A DNA stretch of 64,000 nt from Sphingobacterium sp. GVS05A (lineage in GTDB: Bacteria > Bacteroidota > Bacteroidia > Sphingobacteriales > Sphingobacteriaceae): contig NZ_JAHXYR010000009.1 of NCBI RefSeq assembly GCF_019969845.1, positions 1 to 64,000 on the forward strand. The letters are read 5' to 3'. A program made the translations under genes and the position numbers. The notes under the pieces were generated by a model. That model was not told where the DNA came from. It did no database searches and saw nothing but the letters and a program-made list of their open reading frames with translations. The first letter of the stretch is position 1. Each line of letters starts with the position of its first letter. Positions 47,104 through 57,203 of the stretch are shown piece by piece.

Positions 47104-48483
47104 CTATTTCGTTGCTAATACTTTTTCGAGGAGTTGTTTTAATTCTGGGCTCGATGGACGTGGTGAGTCTATGGTGACAACTTTACCTTGTTTGTCGAAA
47201 ACCATAAAGCGTGGAATGCCTGTGATTTTGTAATATTTGGCAAAATCACCCCATCCGGAAGCAAAAAGCTGAAGACCACCGAGTTGCTCGTCTTTAATCA
47301 TTTTTAACCATTTGGCTTTATCTTTTTCCTCATCAACGGAGATACTCACCACTTGAACATCGGTTCCGTGCATTTCTTTTTCAAGCTTTTTGAGATGTGG
47401 TATCTCTGCTTTACAGGGACCGCACCAAGTTGCCCATACGTCTATTAATACAACTTTACCTTTTAAATCAGCGAATTTCACAGTTTTTCCATTATTGTCT
47501 GGGAAAGAAAAGTTAAGCCCCTGGTCACCACTTTTTAATTGAGCCATGTCATTCATGATCCCTGTCGCGCGTTGCTTTTGGCTTGCTGTTAAAAAATAGG
47601 AGAGGTATTTATCTGCAGCTTCCTTATAACTAGCATAATCTTTTTGTCTGGCTAGATAACTCAAGACAACGTCTCCTTTTAAGGTGTCGTTGGGAAGAAG
47701 CTGCATATCTTTTTGTAGGCCTGCAATCCCTTTTTCGTAAGGAATATTTGCCGTGCGACGGGTTACCGATGAGATGCCGCCCAACGTGCGATTTCCCCAA
47801 GGCATTTGATAGACTATCGATGCATTTTTTGCAAAATTGGTCAACGGGAGACTCTTGTAGTAATCCGTATATTCTTCTACTGCAGGGTGTGCCGAACGTG
47901 GGGTATTGAGAAAGTTTGTAGCATTGGCAGCAAGGTCCCATTGGATATAATCTTGTAATCTGCTGTCAAATTTGGAGTTTCCACTTTTATTATTTCTCGT
48001 GAAAGTATTTGCTTTCGCAACTACGGTCTCTAAATCCGGGAAGAAATCGACAAAAGTACTTTGGACTTTCATCCAATTGAAGGCCTTTTGTTCTATTGGG
48101 TTGACTTCGTCGTGCCAACGGTTGAGAATCTGGTTTTCCTTACTGTTATTTGTGCCGGTCAATTGGTAGTTTTTTTCAGAGACGGTCAGTTCGAGTTGAT
48201 CGCCCGGCTTAAAATAGAAGATATTATTATCTGTTTGACTGCCTGTTGTTCCCGAACCAATAGCATAAAATCCCTCGTACTCAGGATAGAAGGTGAAGCC
48301 GAACTTTTTATTCAATTGTGGTTGTGCAGAAGCGATCTCTACCATATCGCCTTCAACGACCTTGAAGAGTTTGACTGGTTTGATAAACTCTTTGTCAATT
48401 GTTCCTTTGATTAGAACTGGTAATTGAGCAAAGGCAACACTTGTGGTAAGTAATGTTATAACGGTTATGATGTGTTTTTTCAT
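47104..48483 (-). CDS. TlpA-like thioredoxin-fold protein (paralogue of 41769-43112)
   Basis: A 459-residue protein from the ATG at 48483 (MKKHIITVITLLTTSVAFAQ signal peptide); an ATG at 48522 adds 13 residues overlapping the upstream gene. The architecture equals the protein at 41769: beta N-terminal domain (about 20-120), helical middle with VDFFPDLE and PRSAHPAVEEY, and a thioredoxin domain with WCGPC at about 353-357 (VWATWCGPCKAEIPHLKKL), then GIPRFMVFDK and DSPRPSSPELKQLLEK. It is the first of the redox genes after the receptor and lipoproteins, 26 bases after the PKD-like gene. It likely shares the function of its paralogue, perhaps with a different partner. Confidence 0.9.
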   Translation of the reverse strand: MKKHIITVITLLTTSVAFAQLPVLIKGTIDKEFIKPVKLFKVVEGDMVEIASAQPQLNKKFGFTFYPEYEGFYAIGSGTTGSQTDNNIFYFKPGDQLELTVSEKNYQLTGTNNSKENQILNRWHDEVNPIEQKAFNWMKVQSTFVDFFPDLETVVAKANTFTRNNKSGNSKFDSRLQDYIQWDLAANATNFLNTPRSAHPAVEEYTDYYKSLPLTNFAKNASIVYQMPWGNRTLGGISSVTRRTANIPYEKGIAGLQKDMQLLPNDTLKGDVVLSYLARQKDYASYKEAADKYLSYFLTASQKQRATGIMNDMAQLKSGDQGLNFSFPDNNGKTVKFADLKGKVVLIDVWATWCGPCKAEIPHLKKLEKEMHGTDVQVVSISVDEEKDKAKWLKMIKDEQLGGLQLFASGWGDFAKYYKITGIPRFMVFDKQGKVVTIDSPRPSSPELKQLLEKVLATK

Positions 48484-48509
48484 TTTTAGTATTTTAAGGT
48501 AATTAAGGA

Positions 48510-50063
48510 CTAATAAGACCAAGGGTAAGTATAGTCAGAGACGGGGGGAGCAATATAGATTATCGCCCGCGCTGTACCGGCTCCCTCAAGTGTTTGGACT
48601 GGATTCGAATCTAGATTCCCAGAACTTTTTGTAAACATTCTGATTTTATAGTTCGATCCGATTTTTGTTCCAACTACGAAGAAATTGAAAGCATATCCTG
48701 ATTCTGAATATTTTAGATGTTTGATAAAGGTGATCTGTTCTCCCCCAGGGGCATTAAACTGCAATTGTTCAAAACCATTGCTAAGATTTTTGCTATATAC
48801 TTGATTGTTATTGACAAAATAGAGAAGGTTTTCATCTTCAAATAATAATGTATGCAGGCTCGCATCGTATAATTTGGAGGAAGGTCCTATGCTATCTTTT
48901 TTTATTTTTAAGACATACTTGTTTTTTTCTAATGCACAGAGGGATTTTAAACTTGGGTCAGTTTTGTCCTGCAAAATTGCATATCCGACAGTTTTATAAT
49001 AATAATCGGGATCAGGTAGGTAGATATTTGATTTCATACCCATAAACAGCGCTTTCTGATTATTATTCTTGGTACCGATATCGTTGTCCTTATCATCCGA
49101 AAATATGGTCATAGTGGATCCAGATCCATTAGCCAGCGTGACAAAATTTCCGCCTAAATTGTCGAATAGAATGGGGTCGTTACTAGCTCCAGAGATCATA
49201 AATTTTGACAATTCGTAAGTACTATTGTTTCCATCGATCATCGCCTTGTTTCCAAACTGTCCAGTATTGGCGCTCATAGCATAGATGTTATATAGCTGTC
49301 CATTATTAAGAATATAATTGGCACTACTTCCTAAAAAAGCTCCCGTAGTTCCAGATATCGTTTGGGCTCCTCCTAAGAATAGATTCTGCTTGTCTCTTAT
49401 TTTCTTTAGATTATTGATATTAATGGCTTGTACATCTTTGTCTGTAACAAGAAATAATGCCCGTGTATTTGAATAAGAAGCGGGATTTAAGATATTGCTT
49501 TTATAACTTGAAGAAAAGCTAATAAAATTTGCCTTTCCTTCGATTTTGTGATTATTTGCCGCGCTGTATACATTTTCGATTTTTCCATTTACCACATTAT
49601 TTTGAGGGGTAAGGTATAGGTCTAAATCTGAATTGTTGCCGTCATCTTTAAGGACATACCAGCCCCGTGTAAACTGTGTACTTACCGTTACGGTGGCAGT
49701 TTTGTACTGGCTATAACCAGTTTTTTTGTTTTTAACGATGCAGACCGCTATCCAGTCCTTGGCGTCCTCGGTGATAAAGTAGCGGAGGTTTTGGCTCCGG
49801 GCGATTGTATCCAATGGTTCAGACCTGCCTTGAACATTTGTTTCGTAAAATCCCCATCTATATTCTAATTCACCGTCTTTATTTGATTTTGCTGTTGGAG
49901 AAATTTTTAAGGTATCTTTTAGCGAAATGACAGCATATTTTGCTTCAATGCCTTCAATCTCGATATGCTCGGCTTCGCTGTAGTCATAGTTGCTTTTATC
50001 TTTTGAACAAGCTAAAATGGAGAGACAGCCAAGGAGTAATATGTAAATATTTATCTTTTTCAT
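48510..50063 (-). CDS. PKD-like family surface lipoprotein
   Basis: A 517-residue lipoprotein with signal MKKINIYILLLGCLSILAC and a lipobox Cys at 19. The mature start KDKSNYDYSEAEHIEIEGIEAKYAV and the following PKD-like region (ELEYRWGFYETN, then DWIAVCIVKNKKTGYSQYKTATVTVS) match the PKD-like family found beside SusC/SusD in Bacteroidota. The larger C-terminal part is beta-rich with repeated short strands and no catalytic motif. It is probably an additional surface binding protein working with the SusC/SusD pair. Gaps to neighbours are 8 and 26 bases. Confidence 0.85.
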   Translation of the reverse strand: MKKINIYILLLGCLSILACSKDKSNYDYSEAEHIEIEGIEAKYAVISLKDTLKISPTAKSNKDGELEYRWGFYETNVQGRSEPLDTIARSQNLRYFITEDAKDWIAVCIVKNKKTGYSQYKTATVTVSTQFTRGWYVLKDDGNNSDLDLYLTPQNNVVNGKIENVYSAANNHKIEGKANFISFSSSYKSNILNPASYSNTRALFLVTDKDVQAININNLKKIRDKQNLFLGGAQTISGTTGAFLGSSANYILNNGQLYNIYAMSANTGQFGNKAMIDGNNSTYELSKFMISGASNDPILFDNLGGNFVTLANGSGSTMTIFSDDKDNDIGTKNNNQKALFMGMKSNIYLPDPDYYYKTVGYAILQDKTDPSLKSLCALEKNKYVLKIKKDSIGPSSKLYDASLHTLLFEDENLLYFVNNNQVYSKNLSNGFEQLQFNAPGGEQITFIKHLKYSESGYAFNFFVVGTKIGSNYKIRMFTKSSGNLDSNPVQTLEGAGTARAIIYIAPPVSDYTYPWSY

Positions 50064-50071
50064 CGCTTAGT

Positions 50072-50839
50072 TTAATTAGGAAAAGTAATGAGGTCACCAT
50101 TTTCTGCACGTAAAGGTGCATCCGGATGTTGCTTATTGTAATCTATCACCGCCATTCCAAGGATAGATTTATAATAATTCATTTGATCCAAGGGAAGAGT
50201 GGATATAAAATTTTGATCCCAACGCTGACCGGTAACCTCAATCATGAATTCATGTTTCCGAACACTGTATGCTCCGAAATAATAGGTTGAATAGGAGGCT
50301 GTCCAGGCATTAGGTTGGCTAAGACGATCGGTAAATTGTAACTTTCGCCAAGATTTAGTGGGTTCACCAATAGCAAAATTCTCATTAGTAACGATCGAAA
50401 TACCAAGATTGACAGTTTTGTTTTTTAATTCTCCATCTCTTAAGATTACGATAGGCACTCTTGCATGTACAGAGTCGGACTGGATAATATAGAGGTTCGC
50501 AACAGCAGGATCATCAAAAGCAATGAAGTGTTTTCCTGGAATAGCATTTTCCACTCCATTTAGCTGTATTTGTTGAAGCTGATATTTTCTGTCCTTTTTC
50601 GATGTTTCTCCAACGGTATAGATATCAAAATACACGGTATCTTGATGAGTATCCTCTGCTTCGTAAAAGAATGTTTCAGATTTTAACGAATCGGTATATT
50701 CATTGAGTTTAAGAGTAGAAATGGGTGGTCCAAATTGCAATCGTGGGATATCATCAAATATATAATATTGGTCTTTTTTGCAGCTATTGAACAAGATGCA
50801 TGCGATACCAACTATAATTAATAAAAAATATGGTTTCAT
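50072..50839 (-). CDS. DUF4843-family lipoprotein
   Basis: A 255-residue lipoprotein with signal MKPYFLLIIVGIACILFNSC. The mature start KKDQYYIFDDIPRLQFG and the later SETFFYEAEDTHQDTVYFDIYTVGETSKKDRKY match the DUF4843 pattern. The conserved AIPGKHFIAFDDP and VPIVILRDGELKNKTVNLGI are also present. The family almost always sits between a SusD and a PKD-like gene. It probably contributes to substrate capture at the cell surface; its actual role is unknown. The gaps are 8 bases to each side. Confidence 0.87.
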   Translation of the reverse strand: MKPYFLLIIVGIACILFNSCKKDQYYIFDDIPRLQFGPPISTLKLNEYTDSLKSETFFYEAEDTHQDTVYFDIYTVGETSKKDRKYQLQQIQLNGVENAIPGKHFIAFDDPAVANLYIIQSDSVHARVPIVILRDGELKNKTVNLGISIVTNENFAIGEPTKSWRKLQFTDRLSQPNAWTASYSTYYFGAYSVRKHEFMIEVTGQRWDQNFISTLPLDQMNYYKSILGMAVIDYNKQHPDAPLRAENGDLITFPN

Positions 50840-50847
50840 AATGGTGA

Positions 50848-52302
50848 TTAATTAATTGATTCAACTGTTGGCATGGGTAAAAGGTAGTTTACAACTGCTG
50901 TAGATGGTGCAAACAGGATTAACGTTTTGGGAACATTGAGCCTTTTGTAAGCATAAAAAGCCTGTCCTTCACCATAGAATTCTTTCCGGTATTCCTTGAT
51001 AATCTCGTTTTGTAATGTTGGGACATCCCCTGGTATGGTAAGATTTGATATATTCCGATTTGCCCTGAATGTTTTTAAGTATTCTACCCCTTCGCTGAAC
51101 GGAGCTGTTTCTGCTAAAATGAGATAAAGTTCACTGGTACGTAGCATAGGAAGTTGTTTATAATCTGTTAAAACAGTCACATTGTCGGCAGTAACCCAAA
51201 ACTTTCTAATCACATTGTATTTGGAACCATTTGCCAAGGTAACGATATTCCAAAGCGATGATTCTCTAAAATCAGTTCCAGTATTACCATATAATTGATT
51301 TGTAATAGTTGTTGCAGAAGTTCCCTTGCGATATGTCGCGTTGCCAAAGTTATCAGTATAGGTTTTCGCTAAATCAAAAGCGTAGAGTCCGAATATCTGT
51401 TCAGATGTAAGAATATAATTCGTTGCCGTAAATTCTTTTCCGGTTGCTAATTTGAACTTCAGATCTCCATTCGTGTCTTTTGCTTCGACCACTTCCTTTG
51501 CTGCGTTGTACGCATTTTGTTTCTCGCCATACCATAAACTTGCACGGGCTTCCAAAGCTTTCATTGCGTAGTAGTTCATGCGCATATTGCGATAAGATAA
51601 GAAGTCGTCCAATGATTTGTAATTGCTTCCGAAACCATTTGGATTTCGCACATCATTCATGGAATAGGAAAGCATAGGGTCGAATTCTTTGATAAGTTCT
51701 TCCGCCTGTTTCAGATCGGTGAAAATTTTGCTTTTATATTCTTCATAAGAAATATGTTGATGGATTTCTCTGTTGAATTCGGTTACATAAGCGAGCTGAT
51801 TTCCGATCCCAGATTCAGTGGGCATGGGGCCATAAAGCCGCATAAGATCAAAGTGGATATAGGCGCGTAAACCCAGGCATTCTGCTTTGATTACCTGATA
51901 TACTCCGTCTGTCTTAAAGATGGATTTATTGGATTCTAGATTCTGCAGAATAGAGTTTATTGCCGCGATTGTTGCATATTGCTTTGCAAATATGGCATTG
52001 AATTGATCAATTACGCGATTGTCGGAATAATTGAAAAGTCCGAGCTGTTGTTCCAAGGTGTTTGTGGTTACATCCCAGCTTGAGATTAAACTTTCTATGG
52101 TCCCGAAAGTTAAGGCCTTCCCATAGGCTGTGTTACTTTTCGCAGAAATGTAAACACCCGTTAATGCATCTTTAAAACCCTGTTCGGAATCGAATAACTT
52201 ATCCGCCGGTATTTGGGTTCGAGGTAGGACATCCAAAAATTTATTGCATGAACCTAAAAATAGAGAACTTATTAAACTCGCTAATATGATATGTTTTTTC
52301 AT
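50848..52302 (-). CDS. SusD/RagB-family lipoprotein (pair 4)
   Basis: A 484-residue surface lipoprotein, shorter than the two glycan-locus SusDs. The signal MKKHIILASLISSLFLGSC ends in a lipobox. The mature start NKFLDVLPRTQIPADKLFDSEQGFKDALTGVY is classical, followed by CLGLRAYIHFDLMRLYGPMP near 140 and a C-terminal KEYRKEFYGEGQAFYAYKRL. It starts 4 bases after the SusC stop, so the pair is co-translated. In RagAB-type systems the same fold binds peptides rather than glycans; the genes downstream point the same way here, by inference. Confidence 0.93.
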   Translation of the reverse strand: MKKHIILASLISSLFLGSCNKFLDVLPRTQIPADKLFDSEQGFKDALTGVYISAKSNTAYGKALTFGTIESLISSWDVTTNTLEQQLGLFNYSDNRVIDQFNAIFAKQYATIAAINSILQNLESNKSIFKTDGVYQVIKAECLGLRAYIHFDLMRLYGPMPTESGIGNQLAYVTEFNREIHQHISYEEYKSKIFTDLKQAEELIKEFDPMLSYSMNDVRNPNGFGSNYKSLDDFLSYRNMRMNYYAMKALEARASLWYGEKQNAYNAAKEVVEAKDTNGDLKFKLATGKEFTATNYILTSEQIFGLYAFDLAKTYTDNFGNATYRKGTSATTITNQLYGNTGTDFRESSLWNIVTLANGSKYNVIRKFWVTADNVTVLTDYKQLPMLRTSELYLILAETAPFSEGVEYLKTFRANRNISNLTIPGDVPTLQNEIIKEYRKEFYGEGQAFYAYKRLNVPKTLILFAPSTAVVNYLLPMPTVESIN

Positions 52303-52306
52303 TTTG

Positions 52307-55300
52307 TTAAAATGTTGCGTTAAGACTAAACGTTACCTGCCTCGAAAATGGATAATTTGTTCCTCGTTCTTGGCGGATACTAGAAATGATAAATGGATCA
52401 GATACATCCAGCCCTATATTGACGTTTTCGAAGCCGATTTTCTTTACCCAGTTCATGTAGCGAAAATCATATTGGAAATTGAAACTTCTTGCATAAATGG
52501 TGTTTTCATCTTGGACAAATCGGGACGTTTTATAGGTTGGATTTGTGTTTAATAATCCTTTGAATGGGGCATAGTCGCCAGGATTTTGCCATCGACCAGT
52601 ATAGACGCGTTCGTCGACATTATATTTGTAACTGCTAGTTTCGACTCTTTCAGCCAACGTTCTATTATAAGTTTGACCTCCAAAACGGTATCCCAATGAG
52701 GCGGTAAAGGTGAATCCTTTGTAGCGTAACATCGTATTGAAATTACCCCAAACTTTAGGGTCCGTGTTTCCGACAGCAGTAACATCTTTTGAGGCCCAGG
52801 TGTAGGTTGGTGTGCCATCAGCAGCGAGATAAAGCTCTTTACCTGTGCTCGGGTCTATTCCCAGGGATGGGACGACCCAAATAGCGTTGCTAGAATATCC
52901 CTCGATATACATTTTGTTGGCATTATAGAGATCCCCCTGAAGTGTTTTCTGTGCGTCTTTTAATGCTTGTGAAGTTTCAAGTACTTTATTTTTGTTATGC
53001 AATATTGAACCAGATACCGACCAGGTTAAACCGGTTGGCTTTTTTATCAGATAGACTGTCGCATATAACTCGAATCCTTTATTTCGTAATTTTCCGATGT
53101 TGGCTGTATAATAGCCTACACCACTTGATGCGGGGGTATTAACGGACGAAACGAGGTCATTGGTGTTTTCAATATAATAGTTGGCCTGTAAAGTTAAATA
53201 ACGGTCGAAAAGGTCGATATCGGTTCCGATATTGTATTTAAGCACCTGCTGCCATTTTAGATCCGGATTGCCGAGGCCCAAGACATAAGCTCCCAGCCAA
53301 TTATAGTACCTATCTGAAGTGTAGTAGCTATAGGTCGTCAATGCCTGATAGGTATTAAACTTAGTAGATCCGGATGTCCCTACAGATCCACGCAATTTAA
53401 GTCGATTGACGACTTCATTCTTTTTAAAGAACTTTTCTTCGTGCAAATTCCAACCGAGACCTGCTGACCAAAAAGGCGCAAAACGCTTGTTGGCGCCAAA
53501 TTGTGATGAGCCATCCATTCGGAATGTGCCGTCAATAAAATAACGGTTATCAAAGTTATAATTGGCATTTCCAACGAAACCTACTGTGCGATAGTAGTAT
53601 TCGTTTCCTGAAGGTTTTCCATCTTTCATATATTGCAGTGCCATCGATGGAAAATCAAGATCACTGTTTGGAAAACCTTCTGCGGCGTTTGTTAGTTGCG
53701 ATGTGTTATCCTGAAAAATATTCGCCTCTGTTCCGACAAAAACCTGATGTTTTTCTTTTATTTTTTTGCTGTAGGATAGATTTAAAGCTCCCTCGTATTT
53801 CATTCCACGATTGAGACCAATCCAATAAGCTCCTTTTCTAAAGACATCAACTCCAGTATAATTGGCAAAGTCAGTATGTTCTGCCGGTTTAAACGCATCG
53901 GACTGTTTATCCGATTTCGTAAAGCTGAATTTACCAATTAATCTTAATCCTTCTTGAATCGACCATTCGACAGCAGTCTGATTGGTTATATCTGTTTGTT
54001 CTCCTTTGTCAAATGTTTTTAGAGTAGCATTATATAATGGGTTCGTTGGGAGGGTAGTCCATATATTTGAATAGTCTGTCGTACCGGGGTCACCCAAGAC
54101 TTTATTGACATTTCCGTCTTTATCGTACGGCCGCCAATACGGATTCAGTTCAAAATAATCACTGAATGATCCATATGGTGACTGCTGATTTTTAATGTTA
54201 TTGATATTTAAGTAATTTCTAAATATTAAATTTTTATAGGTGTAGGATAAGGTGATGGATCCATTTAACGTATTTCTGGAAGAACCCTTCATCACACCTG
54301 CCGTGTTATTATTTTGAATACCGGCAGAATATCGGAACTGGTTATCTCCTCCTTCTAATCTTAAATTACTTCTCAAAGCGTAAGAAGTACGTAATGGGAT
54401 GGCCATCCAATCCGTTTCTACCCCGCTATTAACTTCATCTAGCAGAAAATTATAGTAACGTTTATTGGGTATATCCGCACTTGCATTGGGTGAGTTATAA
54501 AGTCCGGTAATACGTTCTAGTTCAAGTTTGTCTTTTGCGTTAAGAAGGTGGTAAGCAGATAAGTCAGCGTTTTCCACTTTTAGCTCAGTACCAAAACTTA
54601 ATCTTAATTTGCCCGGCCGTGGAAGTTTTGTTGTAATGACAATGACACCATTAGCACCCCGTGAACCGTAAAGTGCAGTCGCTGCAGCATCTTTTAAGAG
54701 GGTAATTGAAGCGACATCATTCTCATTAATATCAATCAGTGCCTGGAGAGAGGTTTGAAAACCATCTAAAACAATGAGCGGTGTGTTGAGTTGGCTTGCG
54801 GATTCGCTTTGAATTTCATTCACATTTGGGATACTGGAATTACCACGCATCTGAATTTCTGGAAGCCGATTGGGGTCATTACCGAAAAGGTTATTCTCAA
54901 TGATATTGAATGATGGATCGATATTGCGTAAAGAGGTTACGAGGTTTCTGGCGCCATATTGCCGCAGTTCTTTTGTCGTGATCGTACGCGATGCCCCAGT
55001 AAAGCTTTTATCTTCCTTCTTAAAAATACCTGTAGAAACAACTGCTTCTTCAAGAGCGTTTTCTTGTTTTTTTAAGCGAATAACCATCTTATCTGGATTT
55101 AAGCTCGCTTTAATTTCCTGTCTTTCGTAGCCCAAGGAAGTTATAACCAGAATTTCGTTTAGTGAAGATATGGGCAATGCAAAGCTTCCGTCAGGGAGAC
55201 TCATAACGCCTTTTCGTGCATCTTCTTTAAGGCGAATTGATGCTCCCGAGACCGGTCTCCCTTCGTCATCAATTACTCTTCCTTTTACATATTGTTGTTG

Positions 55301-55801
55301 CGTGGTTAGGACGACTCGTTCTGGAACTAATGTTATTCTAGTTATTTGTCGTTGCCTTTCTGTATTTTTTTTAACAACTACTGTTTTATCAAAAAAGTCA
55401 TAAGACAGATTTGCTTTGTTAAGAATAACATTTAACGCTTGTTTAAAGGGGGTGTCCTTGATTTCAGCAGTTAAGTCGATGATCTGGTTGATCTCATTTT
55501 TCTTGTAAAAAAATGAATAACCGCTCTGTTTTTCGAGGTTTTTTAAGATCGATTCCAGACTCGATTTTTGCTTTTTTAAGCTAATCTGTTGGGCATAGGT
55601 GTTTGCATCTACTTGAGACAGACCTAGGCCTAGTAGTAGGGTGATTAAGTTGATCCTCATGAGAGATCTAGATAATGGGCGCGCACAAAGAGGCTTTTGT
55701 TTTTCATAAATTCGCCATATATAGGATGCTAGGTTAGCGTCCAAATTGGTCGAATGAAAATCTTTCTCCTTCTTAATGAACGGAGTTAAGGTAAATTTCA
55801 T
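52307..55801 (-). CDS. SusC-type TonB-dependent receptor with STN domain (pair 4)
   Basis: A 1,164-residue outer-membrane receptor. The long N-terminal lead before the hydrophobic signal (about 48-68, LITLLLGLGLSQVDANTYAQ) is typical of Sphingobacteriaceae SusC genes; an internal ATG at 55660 would remove it. An STN domain (about 72-150: SSLESILKNLEKQSGYSFFYKKNE, QALNVILNKANLSYDFFDKTVVVKK) connects it to the FecR at 55965. Then come a CarboxypepD_reg-like domain (VKGRVIDDEGRPVSGASIRLKED), a TonB box-like segment (EEAVVSTGIF), a plug (SLRNIDPSFNIIENN, MRGNSSIPN, AATALYGSRGANGVIVITT) and the barrel. It heads the structural part of the redox/protease operon. Confidence 0.95.
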   Translation of the reverse strand: MKFTLTPFIKKEKDFHSTNLDANLASYIWRIYEKQKPLCARPLSRSLMRINLITLLLGLGLSQVDANTYAQQISLKKQKSSLESILKNLEKQSGYSFFYKKNEINQIIDLTAEIKDTPFKQALNVILNKANLSYDFFDKTVVVKKNTERQRQITRITLVPERVVLTTQQQYVKGRVIDDEGRPVSGASIRLKEDARKGVMSLPDGSFALPISSLNEILVITSLGYERQEIKASLNPDKMVIRLKKQENALEEAVVSTGIFKKEDKSFTGASRTITTKELRQYGARNLVTSLRNIDPSFNIIENNLFGNDPNRLPEIQMRGNSSIPNVNEIQSESASQLNTPLIVLDGFQTSLQALIDINENDVASITLLKDAAATALYGSRGANGVIVITTKLPRPGKLRLSFGTELKVENADLSAYHLLNAKDKLELERITGLYNSPNASADIPNKRYYNFLLDEVNSGVETDWMAIPLRTSYALRSNLRLEGGDNQFRYSAGIQNNNTAGVMKGSSRNTLNGSITLSYTYKNLIFRNYLNINNIKNQQSPYGSFSDYFELNPYWRPYDKDGNVNKVLGDPGTTDYSNIWTTLPTNPLYNATLKTFDKGEQTDITNQTAVEWSIQEGLRLIGKFSFTKSDKQSDAFKPAEHTDFANYTGVDVFRKGAYWIGLNRGMKYEGALNLSYSKKIKEKHQVFVGTEANIFQDNTSQLTNAAEGFPNSDLDFPSMALQYMKDGKPSGNEYYYRTVGFVGNANYNFDNRYFIDGTFRMDGSSQFGANKRFAPFWSAGLGWNLHEEKFFKKNEVVNRLKLRGSVGTSGSTKFNTYQALTTYSYYTSDRYYNWLGAYVLGLGNPDLKWQQVLKYNIGTDIDLFDRYLTLQANYYIENTNDLVSSVNTPASSGVGYYTANIGKLRNKGFELYATVYLIKKPTGLTWSVSGSILHNKNKVLETSQALKDAQKTLQGDLYNANKMYIEGYSSNAIWVVPSLGIDPSTGKELYLAADGTPTYTWASKDVTAVGNTDPKVWGNFNTMLRYKGFTFTASLGYRFGGQTYNRTLAERVETSSYKYNVDERVYTGRWQNPGDYAPFKGLLNTNPTYKTSRFVQDENTIYARSFNFQYDFRYMNWVKKIGFENVNIGLDVSDPFIISSIRQERGTNYPFSRQVTFSLNATF

Positions 55802-55964
55802 TAAATTCGTTTGGTTTTAACGTGTTAATAATTTAGAAGTTAGACGATACTTTAATACCAATAAGTTGGACGGGTTCTGCGCCAACAGGATCCGTCTTTA
55901 TTGATATCAATAGCCAGGAATTAGGGTGGTAGTTTTTCGCTTTTCATTTCAGTAATAATTTTGG

Positions 55965-57101
55965 TTATGTGATGATTAAGTTGATTCTATTATTCTTCCA
56001 TATAACAGCTTTTGTTTGGATATTTGCATAATTCAGAAGCTGAATAAGCTTATCTAAACTTAAATTCCGGGGAATTTTCCCACGATATTGACTGGCATTG
56101 CTCGTTCCATTATACGTGACATCTATATCATACCACCTTGCGATTGCTTTAAATACTTCAGATGTATTTGTCCCATCAAAACAGAATTGACCGCTTTTCC
56201 AACTAAGTACTTGGTCTATATTGATGGTCTTCGAACGGAGTTTTCCGTTCTCGGAAAATGCCTGCTCGTTGGGCCTTAACTTAACGGCACTGCGCTGTTT
56301 GGAAACAATCACTGAACCTTCTTCTAGACTGGTACGGACACCTTCTTCATCTGAATAGGCATTGATATTAAATTTTGTGCCGAGGACCTTCGTTTGTTGG
56401 TTTTTTGTCTTAACAATGAAACCTTTGCGGTCTTTTGTTTTTGTTACCCGAAAATAAGCTTCACCTTCCAACTCGACAATACGGTCTCCCGATTCAAATG
56501 AAGAAGGATAAGTTAGCTTCGAGTCAGCGTTGAGACTAACCAATGTGCCATCTGCTAAAACGAGTTCATAGGTTGCTCCTTTAGGAGTTTTTAATGTGTT
56601 TTGTTGCGGAATAATTTTTCCGGTAGTGGCATTTCGATAACTGATTTTCCCCTGAGCATCTTTTGTTAGAATTGTCTCTCCGACTTGGATTCTCTGATTT
56701 AGCGATAACTCATCGAGATTGATCTGTTTGCCATCTGCTAGGATGATAATAGCCTTCTCGCTTCCTGGAGGAATCGACGCGAGTAGTTTGTTGGAAGCAA
56801 TGTGCTCAGTTGCAGGCCAGTATCTATAGGTGAAAAAAGCGATTATCAATACGGCTGCTGCTGTACTGATAGTCCTTATGTACTTTATATTATTGGATTT
56901 TTTTTCTATTACGGCAATTTCTGCTAACAAGCGATTTTTCACATTCTTCTGGATGGTAGAAAACTGTTCTGCTGGTATTTGACCAGCCGATTGCTGATCA
57001 AACCACTTAAAAAGTTGTTTACGTTCCTCAATATTTTCGGATCGGCTCAGAAAAATGCTTATCAGCCTATATAATTCTTTCACTTGCTTCATAAATCGCA
57101 A
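55965..57101 (-). CDS. FecR-type anti-sigma factor (locus 4)
   Basis: A 378-residue membrane anti-sigma regulator. The cytoplasmic part (1-75) has a helical pattern (YRLISIFLSRSENIEERKQLFKWF). A single membrane segment is at about 76-92 (STAAAVLIIAFFTYRYW). The periplasmic part holds a FecR domain (about 170-270: TLKTPKGATYELVLADGTLVSLNADSKLTYPSSF, VELEGEAYFRVTK, VKVLGTKFNINAY) and a C-terminal DUF4974-type domain (SEVFKAIARWYDIDVTYNG). The Met at residue 4 is an alternative start. It lies between the ECF sigma gene (102-base gap) and the STN-bearing SusC (163-base gap). Confidence 0.93.
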   Translation of the reverse strand: MRFMKQVKELYRLISIFLSRSENIEERKQLFKWFDQQSAGQIPAEQFSTIQKNVKNRLLAEIAVIEKKSNNIKYIRTISTAAAVLIIAFFTYRYWPATEHIASNKLLASIPPGSEKAIIILADGKQINLDELSLNQRIQVGETILTKDAQGKISYRNATTGKIIPQQNTLKTPKGATYELVLADGTLVSLNADSKLTYPSSFESGDRIVELEGEAYFRVTKTKDRKGFIVKTKNQQTKVLGTKFNINAYSDEEGVRTSLEEGSVIVSKQRSAVKLRPNEQAFSENGKLRSKTINIDQVLSWKSGQFCFDGTNTSEVFKAIARWYDIDVTYNGTSNASQYRGKIPRNLSLDKLIQLLNYANIQTKAVIWKNNRINLIIT

Positions 57102-57203
57102 CGTTATACTGGTTGGTTATAATACAAGTGATGTAAAAAGGAAGGAGCCTCCACTCAAAATGAAAAAAAATATTTTTTTTCATTAATAGAAGATTGCGGA
57201 TAA

